From CAYFIW01 sp964500645 (lineage in GTDB: Bacteria > Chloroflexota > Dehalococcoidia > Lucifugimonadales > UBA826): a stretch of 48,918 bases of DNA. This document shows, piece after piece, positions 41,736 through 48,918 of this stretch. Each line of letters begins with the position of its first letter. Positions within the stretch are counted from its first letter, which is position 1. Location: assembly GCA_964500645.1 (NCBI GenBank), contig CAZCOH010000009.1:1-48918 (forward strand). Reading direction: 5' to 3'. The translations under genes were made by a program, and so were the position numbers. The notes beneath the pieces were generated by a model. The model was not told the origin of the DNA and ran no database searches. It saw nothing but the letters and a program-made list of their open reading frames with translations.

Positions 41736-41806
41736 CTATTAGACTCTCTTTTTGTTTTATGGCATTTTTGACGTTGATATGTTGACTTAGTTAGGAGCGG
41801 CTAATT

Positions 41807-42613
41807 TTAGAAATCTAAGGGTATATCGGGAGCATGTCCGGTAGGTGCTATACCCCCTGCTAATCCGCCACCATCAATCGCGAAAAACTCTCCATTCATG
41901 TAGTCAGAGGCCTCAGATGCGAGGAACACTGCTATAGGTCCCATTTCATGTGGAATACCGGTTCTACCGACCGGGATGAACTTACCTCTTTGTTTTGCTC
42001 TGTCACTGTTAGGATCAGTGTTGTCAGTAGGAATGAAACCGGGAACAATACAATTTGCCGTAACGCCATATTGACCTAAACTTGTGGCTAAGGCTCTAGT
42101 GAAATTGACAATGCCACCTTTTCCTGCGGCATACATGTAGTTATTTCGACCACCTCTGAATCCGTATCCCGAAGACACGTTTATTATTTTCCCTGCTCCC
42201 CGGTCTACCATGTGTTTAGATACTGCTCTCGAGCAATAGAAAGCCGTTGAAAGGTTTACATCAATACCTAACTTCCAACTTTCGTCCGTTATTTCCCAAA
42301 TTGGTTTTGGAGTATCTTCTCTCACTATTCCGGCGTTGTTAAATAAAACATCTATCTTTCCGAATTCAGATAAGACGTAATCGAATAATGACTTTACGGA
42401 ATCTGTATTTGTGGCGTCAGTTGATATAGCTATACTTTTAGAACCGTTCGCTCTTATCTGCTTGGCAACTTCTTCTATCGGTTCAATTCTTCGAGCTGCT
42501 ATTACTATATCTGCTCCGGCCTCTGCCATGGATAATGACATTTCTTTACCAAGTCCTGTTCCTCCTCCTGTAATTACAATGGTCTTGCCAGTCAAATTCA
42601 ATTTCTCAATCAT
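41807..42613 (-). CDS. Short-chain dehydrogenase/reductase (intact)
   Basis: NAD(P)-dependent oxidoreductase of the classical SDR family, 268 aa. Cofactor motif TGGGTGLG (15-22), NNAG near 92-95, and the catalytic triad Ser148 (INVSSGYG), Tyr161 and Lys165 (YAAGK) are intact. The C-terminal ending is YMNGEFFAIDGGGLAGG, typical of gluconate 5-dehydrogenase / 3-oxoacyl reductase-like members. Substrate is unknown. It lies 30 bases after birA and is followed by the degenerate SDR, suggesting one transcript. Confidence 0.9.
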   Translation of the reverse strand: MIEKLNLTGKTIVITGGGTGLGKEMSLSMAEAGADIVIAARRIEPIEEVAKQIRANGSKSIAISTDATNTDSVKSLFDYVLSEFGKIDVLFNNAGIVREDTPKPIWEITDESWKLGIDVNLSTAFYCSRAVSKHMVDRGAGKIINVSSGYGFRGGRNNYMYAAGKGGIVNFTRALATSLGQYGVTANCIVPGFIPTDNTDPNSDRAKQRGKFIPVGRTGIPHEMGPIAVFLASEASDYMNGEFFAIDGGGLAGGIAPTGHAPDIPLDF

Positions 42614-42643
42614 CTATTTGACGCCCCCTTTATGTGATTTTCT

Positions 42644-43384
42644 TTACCCTCGAAGAGTGACTTCTCCCGCAACGGCTGTGAATATAGTATCGTCATCCTG
42701 CCTGACCAGTAGAGAACCGTCCTCTTTTACGGATTCTGCAACTCCCTTTATGGATTTGCGACGGGTTCCTGGGAAAGAAAGATTGATGGTTTCACCAATG
42801 GTATTTATTCTGTTCGACCATTCAGATGTCAAAGATTGTCCATTTTTGACTTGTTCGTAATATTTGTCTAGGTTACCTATTAACGACTTAAAAGTTTGAG
42901 ATCTACTTACAAATTTGCTGGTTTCGTGGCTTAGACTCGTGGCGGTGTCTTTGATTTCAGGGTTTTTTAATGGATCTAAATTAACGTTTAATCCGATTCC
43001 AATAACCGCATATTCTACTGAGCTTCCCGATATTTCGGATTCTATAAGAATTCCACAGAGCTTTTTATTTGATATTTGAACGTCATTGGGCCATTTTATT
43101 GAAGCACTCAAACCTGTGATTTCAAAGGCTGTGTCAGATACTGCTAGTGAAGCTACCATATTAAGATATGTAAGATGGGATATTTCTGGGTACACAAGCA
43201 CCGACATTAATATATTTTCGCCGGACGGAGAGATCCACGATCTTTCAAAACGTCCTCGACCAGATCCTTGTCGGTCGGCGGAGACTATTGTTCCTTCAGG
43301 AGCTCCTGATTTCGCCAGTGTCCGGCAATCGTCCATTGTTGAACTTGTGTTCAGTAAATAATGTATTTCTGAGCCTATAACCAT
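42644..43384 (-). CDS. birA: Biotin--[acetyl-CoA-carboxylase] ligase, no DNA-binding domain
   Basis: Attaches biotin to carboxyl-carrier proteins through biotinyl-AMP. Starting at ATG 43384 the protein has about 246 aa. Motifs: STMDDCRTLAKSG, the adenylate loop GSGRGRFERSWISP near residue 42, SIKWPNDVQI with the catalytic lysine, and GILIESE and GIGLNVN. The helix-turn-helix repressor domain of E. coli BirA is absent (group I ligase), so it is purely enzymatic. TTG 43402 would add six residues. Confidence 0.93.
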   Translation of the reverse strand: MVIGSEIHYLLNTSSTMDDCRTLAKSGAPEGTIVSADRQGSGRGRFERSWISPSGENILMSVLVYPEISHLTYLNMVASLAVSDTAFEITGLSASIKWPNDVQISNKKLCGILIESEISGSSVEYAVIGIGLNVNLDPLKNPEIKDTATSLSHETSKFVSRSQTFKSLIGNLDKYYEQVKNGQSLTSEWSNRINTIGETINLSFPGTRRKSIKGVAESVKEDGSLLVRQDDDTIFTAVAGEVTLRG

Positions 43385-43463
43385 TTTGTACCTGACTAGC
43401 AAAGTGTCCTAAGAAAAATTAAATTAGTTTGCACAGTTGGGGTGCTAGCATAGCAAATTGGCT

Positions 43464-43538
43464 GGGCAAGGCGCGATTTGTTTAGGGATCATCAAGTGAA
43501 CACTTATTGAATCAGGTTGATAATGGGCAGGGCGCGAT
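43464..43538 (+). repeat. GC-rich 14-base direct repeat upstream of the ThDP enzyme
   Basis: GGGCAAGGCGCGAT (43464-43477) and GGGCAGGGCGCGAT (43525-43538) differ at one base and are 61 bp apart. A partial third copy, AATGGGCGGGC, follows at 43543-43553. They stand out against the AT-rich surroundings of the 43403-43628 gap and could be operator sites for the gene at 43629 or for birA. Confidence 0.5.
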
Positions 43539-43558
43539 CTACAATGGGCGGGCCATTG

Positions 43559-43578
43559 ATAGTGCTATTAGGCACTAT
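43559..43578 (+). promoter_or_regulatory. Inverted repeat 50 bases before the ThDP enzyme
   Basis: ATAGTGC (43559-43565) and GCACTAT (43572-43578) form a seven-base-pair dyad with a six-base loop, overlapping a possible -35 TTGATA at 43556-43561. No T-run follows, so an operator is more likely than a terminator. Confidence 0.4.
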
Positions 43579-43628
43579 TTATTGGCATAAGTATCCTAGA
43601 TAATATTTTCGATGGAGGGATTTGATTT

Positions 43629-45269
43629 ATGAAAATACTCGATGCTGTGGCGCGTATTTTGAAAGAGGAAGGAATTCAATGGGTAGGTTGTTTTCCTTCA
43701 AATAATTTGATTGAGGCGGTTGCTCAGGCAGGTATTAACCCCATTATGTTTAGGCAAGAGAGGGGAGCTGCCATGGCGGTGGATGGGTTTAGTAGGATGA
43801 AAAATAGGGAAGAATTTGGTGTTCTAATAACACAGGGCGGCCCAGGTTCAGAGAATACCATGGGAGGTCTTGCCCAAGCCTATGCCGATAATGTTCCGAT
43901 TTTATATCTGCCGGGAGGATCAGCTGTGGCTGCAAGGTCAGTAAAGCCCAATTTTTCTCCAGCAAGAACATATGAATCTGTTTCGGTATCTTCTGAAGTC
44001 CTGTTTCAGCCCGAACAAGTTTCTGCAGTAATGAGGAGAGCATTTCACGCTCTAAGGAACGGAAGAGCGGGCCCCGTAATAGTAGAGATACCTGGTGATG
44101 TTGGAGAAATGGAAGTTGATGATTCTATAGTGGCTTCTTATTCGCCTCCTAAAAGACATCGGTTCGCTCCGTCTAATGACGATGTCAAAAAAGCAGTGGA
44201 AATTATTTTGGCTGCAAAAAAGCCAGTTATTTGGTCAGGCATGGGAGTTTTAATGTCTGGGGCGTCAGATGAACTGACTGAATTAGCAGAATTGACCGAA
44301 ATACCTGTCTATTGCACTATGCCAGGGAAATCTGGATTTGATCAGCGACATCCTCTTTCACTAGGTTCTGGAAGTGGAGCTACGTCGCAAGAAGCGCGTA
44401 CTTGGTTACAAGAATCGGATGTTTTATTCGCTGTAGGTTCTAGTATGTCTAGGACGAGTTATGGACAGCCCATTCCAGATGGAAAAGTAATAGTACACAA
44501 CACGGAAACTGTAGAAGATCTAAACAAAGATTTTAGTGTTGATTGTGGATTAGTAGGGGACGCGAAATTAACCCTTCAGATGATTATCGAAGAAGTTAAG
44601 TCGCAATTAGGTGCTAATGGAAGAAAAGGTCAAACAGGTGTCGCTGACGAAATAAAAAAGATTCATAATGAATGGATGTCAAAGTGGAATGATGTTTTGT
44701 CCACTGATGAAACACCTATCAGTGGTTACCGGGTCATCGGAGAAATGATAAACGTTCTTGACTTGGAAAACAGTGTAGTAACTCATGATGCAGGGGCTCC
44801 AAGAGATATGATTATGCCCTTCTACCCCGGTACAGTTCCTCATAGTTATGTAGGTTGGGGGAAGACTACTCATCTAGGGTACGGTATTCCTTTGATGACC
44901 GGAGTTAAATTGGCATCTCCTGAAAAGTTCTGTATTAATTTCATGGGAGATGGAGCTTTTGGAATGTCAGGTTTGGATATAGAGACTTCAGTTAGAGCTG
45001 GAGCCCCCATAACCACGGTTGTATTGAATAATGGGGGTATGGCTACTTACCCTGGTGGCTACCCTACTGCTCGCGAATCGTTTGGCACAACACATATGAC
45101 TGGAGATTATGCGAAGATCGCAGAGGGTATGGGTGCTGTAGGTATAACGGTGACAAAACCTGGGGATGTTGCAGGTGCTCTTCAGCAAGCAAAAGAACTT
45201 AATGCGAGCGGGAAGACTGTATTGATCGATGTTCACTCTAATTTGGAGGATCGTCGCTCTACTTTCTAG
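43629..45269 (+). CDS. ThDP-dependent enzyme of the acetolactate synthase / benzoylformate decarboxylase family
   Basis: Thiamin-diphosphate enzyme of 546 aa with the three-domain POX/AHAS layout. N-terminal PYR domain with the catalytic Glu44 in FRQERGAAMAVDGFSR; central domain with KPVIWSGMGVLMSGA; C-terminal PP domain with the ThDP/Mg motif GDGAFGMSGLDIETSVRAGA ending in NNGG (about 440-470). The segment YVGWGKTTHLGYGIPLMTG precedes it. It is not a clear IlvB: there is no adjacent ilvN and the FAD-binding pattern is weak. Oxalyl-CoA decarboxylase, sulphoacetaldehyde acetyltransferase and phosphonopyruvate- or glyoxylate-type activities are alternatives I cannot separate. GGAGGG precedes ATG. 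Confidence 0.85.
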   Translation: MKILDAVARILKEEGIQWVGCFPSNNLIEAVAQAGINPIMFRQERGAAMAVDGFSRMKNREEFGVLITQGGPGSENTMGGLAQAYADNVPILYLPGGSAVAARSVKPNFSPARTYESVSVSSEVLFQPEQVSAVMRRAFHALRNGRAGPVIVEIPGDVGEMEVDDSIVASYSPPKRHRFAPSNDDVKKAVEIILAAKKPVIWSGMGVLMSGASDELTELAELTEIPVYCTMPGKSGFDQRHPLSLGSGSGATSQEARTWLQESDVLFAVGSSMSRTSYGQPIPDGKVIVHNTETVEDLNKDFSVDCGLVGDAKLTLQMIIEEVKSQLGANGRKGQTGVADEIKKIHNEWMSKWNDVLSTDETPISGYRVIGEMINVLDLENSVVTHDAGAPRDMIMPFYPGTVPHSYVGWGKTTHLGYGIPLMTGVKLASPEKFCINFMGDGAFGMSGLDIETSVRAGAPITTVVLNNGGMATYPGGYPTARESFGTTHMTGDYAKIAEGMGAVGITVTKPGDVAGALQQAKELNASGKTVLIDVHSNLEDRRSTF

Positions 45270-45282
45270 TATGGTTTTTTTA

Positions 45283-45335
45283 TAAAATGGATCTGGTAGA
45301 TTAATTTTAATTGGATGTGTGCCAGATCCATTTTA
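45283..45335 (+). repeat. 14-bp perfect inverted repeat after the ThDP enzyme
   Basis: TAAAATGGATCTGG (45283-45296) pairs with CCAGATCCATTTTA (45322-45335) around a 25-base AT-rich loop. It lies 14 bases after the ThDP-enzyme stop and 22 before the TlpA-like start. Only four T residues fall in the 3' arm, so any terminator activity would be weak. Confidence 0.55.
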
Positions 45336-45356
45336 ATTGTAGTGAATGTAAAATAA

Positions 45357-45977
45357 TTGATCCAATTACACTCCCATAATAGTTCAGTAAAAAAATCTGT
45401 GGCAATACTCGTATTGGCATTAATAATCGCTGGATTCACAGTATTCTTGGCTTTAGGGCTCATGGGTAAATCTACTGCGACTGGCAGGAGTGGAGAGAAA
45501 CTTATAGACGGACCACCACCTTTTTTTGGTGGACGTGAAATTCAGGGAGGTTTTTTTTCACTTGATGATCACAAAGGTTCTCCTTTAATAATAAATTTTT
45601 GGGCTTCTTGGTGTCCTCCCTGTCGAGAGGAGACTCCCGATATTGAGGAAATTTGGAAAACTCATGAAGATCAAGGGTTGGTTGTTGTGGGTGTCAATGT
45701 CCAAGATACCGAGAAAGAAGCTGAAAAATATTTATCTGAATTCGCTGTTACATTTCCAAATATTTTGGATGAGGATGGCAAAATCACCGTCGATTATGGT
45801 GTTACGGGGCTACCCGTGACTTTTTTTGTATCTCGAGAGGGACGAGTAATTGGCAGGTGGGTTGGCTCGATAAGTGAAGAGCGCCTGAATTCATGGGTAG
45901 CCTTCTTGATGAAAGGAGATTTTAATTCGTCAGCGTCCAGTGGAAACAACAAAGATGGATTTAGGAGTTTAAATTAG
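45357..45977 (+). CDS. Membrane-anchored thioredoxin-like protein (TlpA/ResA/CcmG family)
   Basis: Extracytoplasmic thiol-disulphide oxidoreductase of 206 aa. An N-terminal signal-anchor lies at about 14-36 (AILVLALIIAGFTVFLALGL), then a thioredoxin fold with INFWASWCPPCREETPDIEE, active site WCPPC at 85-89, and the cis-proline in GVTGLPVTFFVSREG. This reductant keeps cytochrome c apoproteins or other exported thiols reduced, and could serve the six haem sites of ActA and ActE, though no ccm genes are near. The start is TTG at 45357; the tail after about 180 is Ser/Asn-rich. Confidence 0.9.
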   Translation: MIQLHSHNSSVKKSVAILVLALIIAGFTVFLALGLMGKSTATGRSGEKLIDGPPPFFGGREIQGGFFSLDDHKGSPLIINFWASWCPPCREETPDIEEIWKTHEDQGLVVVGVNVQDTEKEAEKYLSEFAVTFPNILDEDGKITVDYGVTGLPVTFFVSREGRVIGRWVGSISEERLNSWVAFLMKGDFNSSASSGNNKDGFRSLN

Positions 45978-45980
45978 GTC

Positions 45981-46814
45981 ATGGATCTATATCCGGAAAA
46001 TAAATACTTTGACCATGACGGGATACGATTATCGTACGTTGATTGGGGGAAACATGACTCCGATACATTGGTATTAATGCATGGCCTTCAGGATTGCGCA
46101 AGAAGTTGGGATGATTTGTCGACCAGTTTGTCAGATCAATTTAGGGTAATTGCTCTAGACAGCAGAGGTCATGGAGATAGCGGTCGCGCATCTAATGACT
46201 CCTACGGGTTTGATGATTATGTGTCCGATCTTGGCGCCTTACTAAATCACTTGTCAATAAAGCAGCCAATCCTTATAGGGCATTCGGCCGGTGGTCGTTA
46301 TTGTTATACTTACGCTTCTAGGAATCCAGGAATAGTAAAAGCATTAATCGTGGTTGATATAGACCCTGATCCTTATAATGAATCTTCATCCCATATGTTT
46401 GATCGTTATTTTAGTGAAGAGGATGTGTGGCCTTCCTTAGACGCAGTTGTAGAAAGATTAAGATCCAGACAACCTTTGTCATCAGAGACATTTTTGAATC
46501 ATCAAGCTGAAGTTATGACAAGGTTTTTGGACCATGATGATAGTGGTCAGAGAGAATGGAAGAGAGATAGGCTTCTCTTAACCTGTTATGAACGACCAGA
46601 TCTTTGGGAAGAATGGAAACGTATTTCATGTCCAACCGTCCTCATTCGTGGTCGACAAAGTGATCTTTTGACACATGATACAGCCGTGAAAATGAGGGAA
46701 AGCCTGCAAGGAAGTTTACTGATTGAACTAGAAGGTGGAGGGCATTGGTTCTATCAAGAATCTCCGGGCGCATTTGAAACTGCAGTCAGGTGGTTTATAG
46801 AAGAAGTGTTATGA
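45981..46814 (+). CDS. Alpha/beta hydrolase
   Basis: Serine hydrolase of the alpha/beta fold, 277 aa, with no signal peptide. LVLMHGLQDCARSWDDL gives the oxyanion HG, the nucleophile elbow is LIGHSAGGR with Ser102, the acid is probably the Asp in IRGRQSDLL near 230, and the histidine is in EGGGHWFYQES near 257. The triad is complete. A cap of about 80 residues (FDRYFSEEDVWPSLDAVVER) is inserted. Substrate is unknown. It starts three bases after the TlpA-like gene. Confidence 0.87.
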   Translation: MDLYPENKYFDHDGIRLSYVDWGKHDSDTLVLMHGLQDCARSWDDLSTSLSDQFRVIALDSRGHGDSGRASNDSYGFDDYVSDLGALLNHLSIKQPILIGHSAGGRYCYTYASRNPGIVKALIVVDIDPDPYNESSSHMFDRYFSEEDVWPSLDAVVERLRSRQPLSSETFLNHQAEVMTRFLDHDDSGQREWKRDRLLLTCYERPDLWEEWKRISCPTVLIRGRQSDLLTHDTAVKMRESLQGSLLIELEGGGHWFYQESPGAFETAVRWFIEEVL

Positions 46815-46841
46815 AGTATTAACTGAATAGAAGAACATTTT

Positions 46842-47705
46842 TTATTTACCAGAAAATTGTGGTGGTCTTTTTTGGATAAATGATTCGATCCCCTCTTTAT
46901 GATCATTTGTTTTTCTGGCAATGTCTTGAGCTGGTCCTGCAAGCCTCAAACTTTCTTCGAAGTCGGTTTCTAGCGATTTGTAAACAAGTCTTTTCATCAG
47001 GGACATTGAATAAGTTGCACCATTACCTATTCTTCTAGCAAACTTGAGGGTAGACTCAATAAGATCTTCGTGGTCAGCGATTTTGTTAACTATACCCATT
47101 TCATGAGCTTCTTTAGCGTCAAGCACGTCCCCACTGTATTGCAGCATCAATGTGTTACCGAGACCAATCATACGAGGTAACTGCCAACATGAGCCATCAG
47201 CTGGAACCAGTCCTCTTTTGACGAACATCTCAGAAAAGGTCGCGTCTTTAGAGGCGAATCTAATATCGCAAGAAAGAGCTATTCCCATGCCTAGCCCCAT
47301 TGCAGAGCCATTAACGGCTGCAATTGAAGGTTTTTGCAAATTGTGTAGTCTTAAAGGAAAATACCTGACCCCTTCTATCTCGTCTCTTGCTCTTTTACCT
47401 GATGCAGCTTGATAGTCCCATTTTTCCTGTAGTAGGTCCCAGGGTGTTCGATCTTGAGGTAGAGATGACTCTTCTAAAGATTTTCTCTCTTCTCCCATAT
47501 CTTTAACATTGGCACCCGAGCAAAATGAAGGGTCTGTTCCCGTAAGCACCAAAGCTCTTAATGATGAGTCCGATTCCAATCTATCTAATTCTTGTTCCAA
47601 CTCCGCCATCATATTTAAACCAATAGCGTTTCTAGTTGAAGGGTCATGCATAGTGACTATCAGGACGCCACTATCAACTACAGATTTAATATAATTCTTG
47701 TTCAT
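46842..47705 (-). CDS. Crotonase-superfamily protein lacking both hydratase glutamates
   Basis: Enoyl-CoA hydratase/isomerase family, 287 aa. The CoA-binding oxyanion segments are kept (FCSGANVKDM and AAVNGSAMGLGMGIAL). Aligned by the SCD and LVP landmarks, the two glutamates used by hydratases are Gly141 and Phe161. The stretch FVKRGLVPADGSCWQLPRMI resembles PaaG-type isomerases, whose aspartate would be at or next to Asp170. It may therefore be an isomerase, thioesterase-like or other crotonase rather than a hydratase. A roughly 30-residue insert after residue 70 is charged. It lies downstream of the HypE-like gene, 78 bases away in the same direction. Confidence 0.85.
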   Translation of the reverse strand: MNKNYIKSVVDSGVLIVTMHDPSTRNAIGLNMMAELEQELDRLESDSSLRALVLTGTDPSFCSGANVKDMGEERKSLEESSLPQDRTPWDLLQEKWDYQAASGKRARDEIEGVRYFPLRLHNLQKPSIAAVNGSAMGLGMGIALSCDIRFASKDATFSEMFVKRGLVPADGSCWQLPRMIGLGNTLMLQYSGDVLDAKEAHEMGIVNKIADHEDLIESTLKFARRIGNGATYSMSLMKRLVYKSLETDFEESLRLAGPAQDIARKTNDHKEGIESFIQKRPPQFSGK

Positions 47706-47783
47706 ATTTGAATACCTCTATTGTGACGGGGGTTATTTGAACATGAATTTTATCAGTATCGATGGTCTTGATAAATGTAATGG

Positions 47784-48788
47784 CTAATCAGAAAAGAATC
47801 TGGCTAATTCGTCCCTTTCAAAACTTGGCATCTCGATTATCTGATTACTGGTACTGATCTTTATTCCATATGATTTTGGTTTCATTTCGCCAATCTTCAT
47901 GGCAGTAATTCCGTGATGTGACAAAGCTGCAATTATGGAATCTTCATCTCTGGGATCGGAGCATATCAATAGGCTTCCAGAGGCAATCAGTCCCATAGGA
48001 TTAATATCTAGAACATCGCAGATCTTTTCGCATAAACGTGTGACAATGATATTTTCTTCAATAATGTGCATGCCTAGATTAGAAGCTTTGGCTAGTTCTG
48101 CTAACCCTCCATATATTCCGCCTTCTGTTGGATCATGCATTGCAGTTACATTGCCGTATTTTGTAGCAATCATTGCGTCACTGACTACGCTTATCCCCGG
48201 ATCGTTCAATAATTTTCGTGCAGTTTCTATTTCACTTGAAGAAATGCCGGAATCAAGCAATTTTTCTCTGGCTTCGGTAGCTAGAATCGCACATCCTTCT
48301 ATAGGAATCGACTTAGTCATAATAATCGAATCGCCTATGCGAGATCCTGAGGATCTGACTTCTTTGCCTTTTTCTACCTCTCCAAGCATTGTTCCTGAAA
48401 CAATCGGCCTCGAAAGTCCATAGGTTACTTCCGTATGCCCTCCTATTAAAGAGATTTCCATCTGATCGCACGCATTCGTAATTTGCTCTAAAATTAATTT
48501 GGCATCATCGTCTGAGGCTGTGTCTGGAAGTAAAATCGTCGCTAACATCCATTTCGGAGTTGCACCCATGGCGGCTATGTCATTGGCGTTTACATGGACC
48601 GCATACCATCCTATTTTTTCTGTTGCAAATGTTATTGGGTCAGTTTTAGCTACCAGATATTTGTCACCAATATCAATAAGTGCAGCGTCTTCTCCTATGG
48701 CGGCTCCTAATTCAACCCGAGGATCGTTGTTTGGAATTTTTTTTAATAGATTTTCTAGGTGGTCTAGAGGCAATTTTCCAGGCTTCAA
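47784..48788 (-). CDS. AIR-synthase/HypE-family protein without hydrogenase context
   Basis: ATP-binding PurM/HypE/SelD-fold protein of about 334 aa from TTG 48788 (353 aa if TTG 48845 is used). The start is chosen because the family usually begins at an LxPGKLP motif, here LKPGKLPLDHLENLL. Visible motifs: GAAIGEDAALIDIG, HVNANDIAAMGATPKWM, LIGGHTEVTYGLSRPIVSGT and AMHDPTEGGIYGGLAELA. Real HypE ends in a cysteine that is carbamoylated and dehydrated to a cyano group; this protein ends FERDELARFFSD with no cysteine. It is thus a HypE-like paralogue of unknown substrate. A TATAAT (minus strand, 48869-48864) lies upstream. Confidence 0.82.
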   Translation of the reverse strand: MKPGKLPLDHLENLLKKIPNNDPRVELGAAIGEDAALIDIGDKYLVAKTDPITFATEKIGWYAVHVNANDIAAMGATPKWMLATILLPDTASDDDAKLILEQITNACDQMEISLIGGHTEVTYGLSRPIVSGTMLGEVEKGKEVRSSGSRIGDSIIMTKSIPIEGCAILATEAREKLLDSGISSSEIETARKLLNDPGISVVSDAMIATKYGNVTAMHDPTEGGIYGGLAELAKASNLGMHIIEENIIVTRLCEKICDVLDINPMGLIASGSLLICSDPRDEDSIIAALSHHGITAMKIGEMKPKSYGIKISTSNQIIEMPSFERDELARFFSD

Positions 48789-48877
48789 AGTCTTATTCTC
48801 ATACTTCTTGACAGTCTTATAGAATTGAAGGGATTCTTTATACAAACGTAATTCGTGGGAGATATTATATCGGTCTG

Positions 48878-48918
48878 ATGATAGAAGCAGTATTTTTTGA
48901 CATGTATGGAACTCTTTC
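48878..48918 (+). CDS. HAD-superfamily hydrolase, N-terminal fragment cut by the window end
   Basis: The last bases read from ATG 48878 as MIEAVFFDMYGTL, the N-terminus and motif I (DxxGTL, nucleophile Asp8) of haloacid-dehalogenase-type phosphatases. Only 13 codons are visible. It is divergent from the HypE-like gene, with about 90 bases between their preferred starts. The match is short but very characteristic. Confidence 0.7.
   Translation, partial: MIEAVFFDMYGTL

Overview
The window reads as a chromosomal segment of a free-living, aerobic, AT-leaning bacterium, most likely a marine member of the Chloroflexota (SAR202 / Dehalococcoidia-like). This is inference from gene content: a complete Alternative Complex III (ACIII) operon, an adenosylcobalamin-dependent (class II) ribonucleotide reductase, a cell-division cluster reduced to rsmH-ftsA-ftsZ with no peptidoglycan genes, an enolase-superfamily sugar-acid dehydratase, an SOS box of the CGAAC-N4-GTTCG type, and frequent TTG/GTG starts. 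I see no rRNA, tRNA, insertion sequence, prophage or CRISPR array. Genes are tightly packed and no gap exceeds about 290 bases.

Layout. 1-1622 (+): end of pstA, then pstB and phoU (phosphate uptake). 1619-5922 (-): 2-oxo-acid dehydrogenase E1alpha, E1beta, E2 and lipB, a complex together with the enzyme that starts lipoylation of its E2. 6018-6743 (-): OmpR-type regulator with a degenerate receiver, divergent from ftsH (6912-8738, +). 8795-13593 (-): class V aminotransferase, tyrS, ribF and a mandelate-racemase-type dehydratase. 13885-22080 (+): ACIII operon (small membrane protein, actA, split actB1/actB2, actC, actF, actD, actE) behind a good sigma70-like promoter. 22140-26470: acpS (-), then folD, dnaJ, prmA and rsmE (+). 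26488-31726 (-): a compact housekeeping run mogA-trmD-argF-der-plsY-gpsA. 31887-38658 (+): rsmH-ftsA-ftsZ, a regulatory intergenic region, nrdR and nrdJ, closed by a strong terminator. 38799-40932 (+): pdxA-like, proC, YggT. 40977-43384 (-): two SDRs (one with its catalytic residues lost) and birA. 43629-48918: ThDP enzyme, TlpA-like thioredoxin and alpha/beta hydrolase (+), crotonase and HypE-like AIR-synthase-family protein (-), and the first codons of a HAD hydrolase (+).

The most interesting part is 35241-36180. After ftsZ come a perfect 42-bp palindrome, a TTGACA-N17-TAGATT promoter, and two NrdR-box-like 16-mers exactly 31 bp apart, the first overlapping the -10 element; then nrdR; then a perfect LexA-type SOS box just before the class II reductase nrdJ. 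This predicts that dNTP synthesis is under two controls, nucleotide sensing through NrdR and DNA damage through LexA, and is placed next to the division genes. Other points worth a second look are the catalytically dead SDR paired with an intact one, the phosphorylation-site-less response regulator, the two-gene actB with an unrecognised small membrane protein in the ACIII operon, and a crotonase lacking both canonical glutamates.
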